Positions 5,968-8,345 of a DNA stretch of 8,345 nucleotides are shown here, in pieces (the first letter of the stretch is position 1; each line of letters starts with the position of its first letter). The DNA is taken from the NCBI GenBank assembly GCA_002841605.1, contig PHAF01000085.1, positions 1,554 through 9,898 of the forward strand. The letters are read 5' to 3'. The notes beneath the pieces were generated by a model. The model saw only the letters and a list, made by a program, of their open reading frames with translations. It made no database searches and had not been told where the DNA came from. The position numbers were made by a program, and so were the translations under genes. The DNA comes from Firmicutes bacterium HGW-Firmicutes-10 (GTDB lineage: Bacteria > Bacillota_I > Bacilli_A > Erysipelotrichales > Erysipelotrichaceae).

Positions 5968-6630
5968 ATGAGCGAACAAGAGAAATATATCGAACAACTT
6001 CATAAAGCCGGGATGCGTTTTGTAATTGTTGGAGCTTTGCTTATGTTATCCGTCCCATTAGTCATCAGTCTGATTACCGGTGCATGGCCGACGGGTGAAT
6101 TGATGTTTAAAGGTTTTATGTCCGTAGGGGTTATCTATATCCCCATCGGTATCATTGAGTTCTTTAATTACGCACCGATGCTTGGAGTCGGTGGGACTTA
6201 TGTTGCGGAAGTAACGGGTAACATTTCAAACATGAAACTTCCGGCGGCACTAAATGCGATGAAACAAGCCAATGTCGAACCTGGTAGTGATGAAGCTGAG
6301 ATCATCTCTTCAATGGCTATTGCGACTTCATCCATTGTTACGACAATTATCATTTTGCTTGGGGTTTTGATTTTGGTTCCTTTTCAAGGATTCTTTATCG
6401 AACAACTGCTCCCTGTATCTATCTATATGATTCCAGCAATCTTCGGGGCGTTGGGGGTCGTTTTCATCGCACGTCATTGGCGTTTGACGATCGTACCAAG
6501 CATCGTGATGCTGGCCTTGTTTATGTTTGTTGTAAAAGATGATTCCATTCGTCCGGCACTGGTGCCGATTGCCAGTTTGATTTCGATCGGCTCGGCACGA
6601 TATTTCTTTAAGAAAGGATGGATCAAATAA
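5968..6630 (+). CDS. Integral membrane protein of unknown function, partner of the DUF5058 protein
   Basis: This 220-residue protein has about six hydrophobic segments: 16-38, 48-68, 113-138, 144-167, 173-189 and 195-210. I do not recognise a named family. Charged ends (MSEQEKYIEQLHK... and ...RYFFKKGWIK) and the ARHWR loop after helix 4 place both termini inside, opposite to the DUF5058 neighbour. The segment between helices 2 and 3 (69-112) contains a glycine-rich stretch, MLGVGGTYVAEVTGNIS (71-87), that could be a re-entrant or substrate loop, then a polar, acidic run (NVEPGSDEAE). Length and helix layout resemble the DUF5058 protein, so the two may form a heteromer. GGAGG (5958-5962) starts right after the upstream stop and lies 5 nt before the ATG. 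The gene's TAA overlaps the M20 start by one base (TAATG). It may carry a generic channel label in databases; nothing seen here supports a mechanosensitive channel. Confidence 0.85.
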   Translation: MSEQEKYIEQLHKAGMRFVIVGALLMLSVPLVISLITGAWPTGELMFKGFMSVGVIYIPIGIIEFFNYAPMLGVGGTYVAEVTGNISNMKLPAALNAMKQANVEPGSDEAEIISSMAIATSSIVTTIIILLGVLILVPFQGFFIEQLLPVSIYMIPAIFGALGVVFIARHWRLTIVPSIVMLALFMFVVKDDSIRPALVPIASLISIGSARYFFKKGWIK

Positions 6631-7958
6631 TGTCTGAATCTTCCATCCTGCATTTACAGCGGGCCATTCAGTGTAAAACTATTTCAAATAAAGACCGGTC
6701 ATTGATGGATTTTTCGGAATTTGAGAAATTTATCGAGAATATCCGAACGGATTTTCCAACAATTTTCGCATCCGGACAGATTGAACGATTTGTTGGTTAT
6801 TCCCTCTTGATAAAATTACCCGGGAAATCAGATCTTCCACCGATCGGCTTGATGGGACATTTCGATGTCGTTCCGGTACGGGAAGAAAACTGGGTTGAAC
6901 CACCATTTTCAGGTGTCATTCGCGATGGATATGTTTATGGCCGCGGAACTCTGGATATGAAAGGTCATGTAATTTCCATGTTGGAGGCAGTGGAATCACT
7001 GTTATCCGATGGATTTGAGTTTGAGCGAGATGTGTATATTATGTTGGGTCATAATGAGGAAACCGGATCTATTTTGCCTGATTCCGGAGCTACTGCGATC
7101 CGCGATCATCTGAAGCAACAAGGAGTTTACTTTTCGATGGTCGTCGATGAAGGCGGAGCACTGATTGATGGGAAATCATTGGGAATCGATGGCACTGTCG
7201 CACTGATCGGCGTAGGCGAAAAAGGATATCTCGATATTGAACTTACCGCGAGTCAATCGGGAGGTCATGCCTCAATGCCACCAAGGAAAAGTGCGATGGC
7301 TCAGATATTTGAAGCTGCCGTCAGCCTTGAAAAAAACAAGTTCCCATCGGATTTCAATGATGCGACCAATGCGATGTTTGATGCATTGATCCCTCAGATG
7401 AAACAACCGTTGAAATTCTTATTTTCACACCGGCAACTGTTTAAGCCTCTGCTGCTTAAAGTCATGACCGACCAGCCGGATACTGCCGCTGTATTACGAA
7501 CAACATGTGTAGCAACGATGGCTTCCGGCAGCTTTGCGCCAAATGTATTGGCTCAAAAGGCTACCGTTGTGTGCAATGTCCGCATCATTCCGGGTGAGTC
7601 TGTTGAGAGTGTCAGAAATCGTGTTCAGACGATGATCGGCAGTGAAATCGAAGTCAAACTTCATAATGGAACCGAGCCGACGGATATCAGTCCTAGCAAT
7701 ATACGAGAATTTGAAATCATTCAAGAAACGACTCGAGAGTACTACCCGCACTTTAAAGCCATCGCACCTTATCTGATGGTCGCGGCTACGGATAGCCGGG
7801 TGTATCACGGGATGGCGAAAGGCGTCTATCGTATTGCCCCATTTGAAATTTCCAAAGAAGACATGAAAACCGTGCATGCGGATAATGAGCGTGTACTGAT
7901 TGAGAATTATCTAAAAGGTATTGAGTTCTTCAAATCACTCATAAGAAAGAGGCTGTAA
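6630..7958 (+). CDS. M20-family metallopeptidase, PM20D1 / carboxypeptidase S (CPS1)-like
   Basis: This 442-residue cytosolic enzyme (no signal peptide) is a two-zinc amidohydrolase that cleaves small peptides or N-acyl amino acids. Metal and catalytic positions are intact: GHFDVVP (76-82, H77 and D79), GRGTLDMKG (104-112, bridging D109), HNEETG (141-146, E143/E144), VDEGG (172-176) and the C-terminal H416 in VHADNERV. The dimerisation/lid domain starts near GGHASMPPR (211-219). ENWVEPPFSG, VALIGVGEKGYLD, RTTCVATMASGS and ATDSRVYHG match the PM20D1/CPS1 branch, whose known members act on N-fatty-acyl amino acids or Gly-X dipeptides. The start ATG at 6630-6632 is chosen over an in-frame ATG at 6618: it forms TAATG with the upstream stop and has AAAGGA (6613-6618) at 11 nt, while the earlier ATG has no room for a ribosome site. 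Its stop codon lies inside the left arm of a long inverted repeat. Bases are richer in G+C than in the regulator gene. Exact substrate unknown. Confidence 0.93.
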   Translation: MSESSILHLQRAIQCKTISNKDRSLMDFSEFEKFIENIRTDFPTIFASGQIERFVGYSLLIKLPGKSDLPPIGLMGHFDVVPVREENWVEPPFSGVIRDGYVYGRGTLDMKGHVISMLEAVESLLSDGFEFERDVYIMLGHNEETGSILPDSGATAIRDHLKQQGVYFSMVVDEGGALIDGKSLGIDGTVALIGVGEKGYLDIELTASQSGGHASMPPRKSAMAQIFEAAVSLEKNKFPSDFNDATNAMFDALIPQMKQPLKFLFSHRQLFKPLLLKVMTDQPDTAAVLRTTCVATMASGSFAPNVLAQKATVVCNVRIIPGESVESVRNRVQTMIGSEIEVKLHNGTEPTDISPSNIREFEIIQETTREYYPHFKAIAPYLMVAATDSRVYHGMAKGVYRIAPFEISKEDMKTVHADNERVLIENYLKGIEFFKSLIRKRL

Positions 7959-8028
7959 CGAATAAGTAGATAGAGAATTTCGTAGTATGAAGTTCGAATC
8001 GACTTGAAGCGTAACAGCTTCTTTTTTT
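7943..8028 (+). terminator. Terminator region after the M20 gene, long inverted repeat with nested short hairpin
   Basis: Two overlapping structures share one 3' arm. The short one is GAAGC (8006-8010), loop GTAACA, GCTTC (8017-8021), followed by seven T residues (8022-8028). The long one pairs 7943-7960 with 8010-8027 over 18 positions (15 Watson-Crick, two G-U, one A-A mismatch) across a 49-nt loop that itself holds AAGTT/GACTT (7990-7994, 8001-8005). The long arm includes the last M20 codons and stop. Either would end transcription at the T-run. The repeat could also be a mobile-element end. Confidence 0.75.
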
Positions 8029-8074
8029 ATAGATGAATTAAGGGAATGGGTATGTAAGGCTTTTTGTGATATGC

Positions 8075-8108
8075 AAAAAGAACTTCAGCTTCCAAGCGAT
8101 AGAAGTTC
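8075..8108 (-). terminator. Probable terminator of the IS transposase gene
   Basis: On the minus strand GAACTTC (8102-8108) pairs with GAAGTTC (8080-8086); inside it GCTT pairs with AAGC (8094-8097 and 8088-8091). Five T residues follow (8075-8079). It starts one base after the transposase stop codon. A second inverted repeat, CTTTTTG/CAAAAAG (8060-8066 and 8074-8080), lies next to it. The rest of 8029-8074 shows no gene; the exact end of the element is not visible. Confidence 0.6.
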
Positions 8109-8109
8109 A

Positions 8110-8345
8110 TCAGGAAAGGCACTGACCTCGTTGACTCTTTTTGTGAAACTTCATCAGATTGAAGCCAATCAACATCAAAAGCAATTCGTTTTCCACATTT
8201 TTGTTACCTCTGCGTGTAAAACGTGATTTTCCCCAGTTGTTTTTAATGATACCAAAGGTTGATTCAGCTTGCGCCGACCGTTGCATTCGCAGTTCAATTC
8301 CACGAGGCGAATCCAGATTTTCTTTCGCTGCGGCTTGCATTTCCA
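8110..8345 (-). CDS. IS1182-like transposase, C-terminal fragment (partial, runs off right edge)
   Basis: The frame is open from the right edge to a TGA at 8110-8112, giving 78 visible codons. The protein ends with the signature typical of IS1182-type DDE transposases: SPRGIELRMQRSAQAESTFGI, then RFTRRGNKNVENELLLMLIGFNL and a basic tail. The Glu of AQAES-x-FG is the likely third acidic residue of the DDE triad. The earlier catalytic residues lie outside the window, so intactness cannot be judged. An ATG at 8338-8340 is internal to the domain and is not the true start. The gene points towards the M20 operon and stops 151 bp short of it; both transcription units have terminators in between. Assignment to IS1182 rather than a related DDE family is from motif memory. 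Confidence 0.85.
   Translation of the reverse strand, partial: EMQAAAKENLDSPRGIELRMQRSAQAESTFGIIKNNWGKSRFTRRGNKNVENELLLMLIGFNLMKFHKKSQRGQCLS
8110..8345 (-). mobile_element. Edge of an insertion sequence (IS1182-like), partial
   Basis: The transposase fragment marks an insertion sequence whose 3' end lies to the left and whose bulk lies beyond the window. The left boundary is uncertain. It is somewhere between 7950 and 8110, and the GAGGCTGTAACG stretch at 7949-7960 looks like a possible terminal repeat but cannot be confirmed without the other end. Confidence 0.65.

Noticed and set aside
6618..6629. Upstream in-frame ATG for the M20 gene
   Set aside because: The purine-rich stretch abuts this ATG, leaving no ribosome-site spacing, while the ATG at 6630 forms TAATG with the upstream stop.
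7494..7877. 127-codon minus-strand frame opposite the M20 gene
   Set aside because: It is antisense to conserved M20 sequence, with no recognisable domain and no ribosome site.

Overview
The window looks like chromosomal DNA of a low-G+C Bacillota (Firmicutes), plausibly an Erysipelotrichia or Clostridia relative. The reasons are the strong AGGAGG-type ribosome binding sites, the T-rich intrinsic terminators, TGA used as stop, a split (two-subunit) transketolase, an RpiR-type regulator, a Cof-type HAD phosphatase and a DUF5058 membrane protein. No RNA gene and no CRISPR array was seen.

Layout. (1) 1-1460, minus strand: the two halves of a split transketolase. The N-terminal (ThDP diphosphate-binding) subunit is complete. 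The C-terminal subunit overlaps it by 4 bp and runs off the left edge. (2) 1461-1737: a divergent control region. (3) 1738-2580, plus strand: an RpiR/MurR-family regulator (HTH plus SIS), the likely controller of the transketolase operon. (4) 2695-4503, minus strand: a two-gene unit, Cof-type HAD phosphatase followed by a cytosolic beta-lactamase-fold serine hydrolase. It converges on the regulator at a probable bidirectional terminator. (5) 4575-5204, plus strand: a small lipoprotein ending in a strong terminator. (6) 5283-7958, plus strand: a tight three-gene operon of a DUF5058 membrane protein, a second six-helix membrane protein and an M20 metallopeptidase of the PM20D1/CPS1 type. (7) 7943-8109: a long inverted repeat that begins inside the end of the M20 gene, followed by IS-flanking DNA. 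(8) 8110-8345, minus strand: the C-terminal end of an IS1182-like transposase entering from the right.

The most interesting unit is the three-gene operon at 5283-7958. The two membrane proteins are nearly the same length and have a similar helix layout, but by the positive-inside rule they appear to lie in opposite orientations in the membrane. They are linked to a cytosolic M20 enzyme by short spacing and a TAATG stop/start overlap. The simplest inference is a heteromeric importer for an amide-bonded substrate (N-acyl amino acid or small peptide), with the M20 enzyme hydrolysing it inside the cell. The second point of interest is the transketolase: two acceptor-pocket residues normally conserved in the family appear replaced, which suggests a non-standard acceptor sugar.
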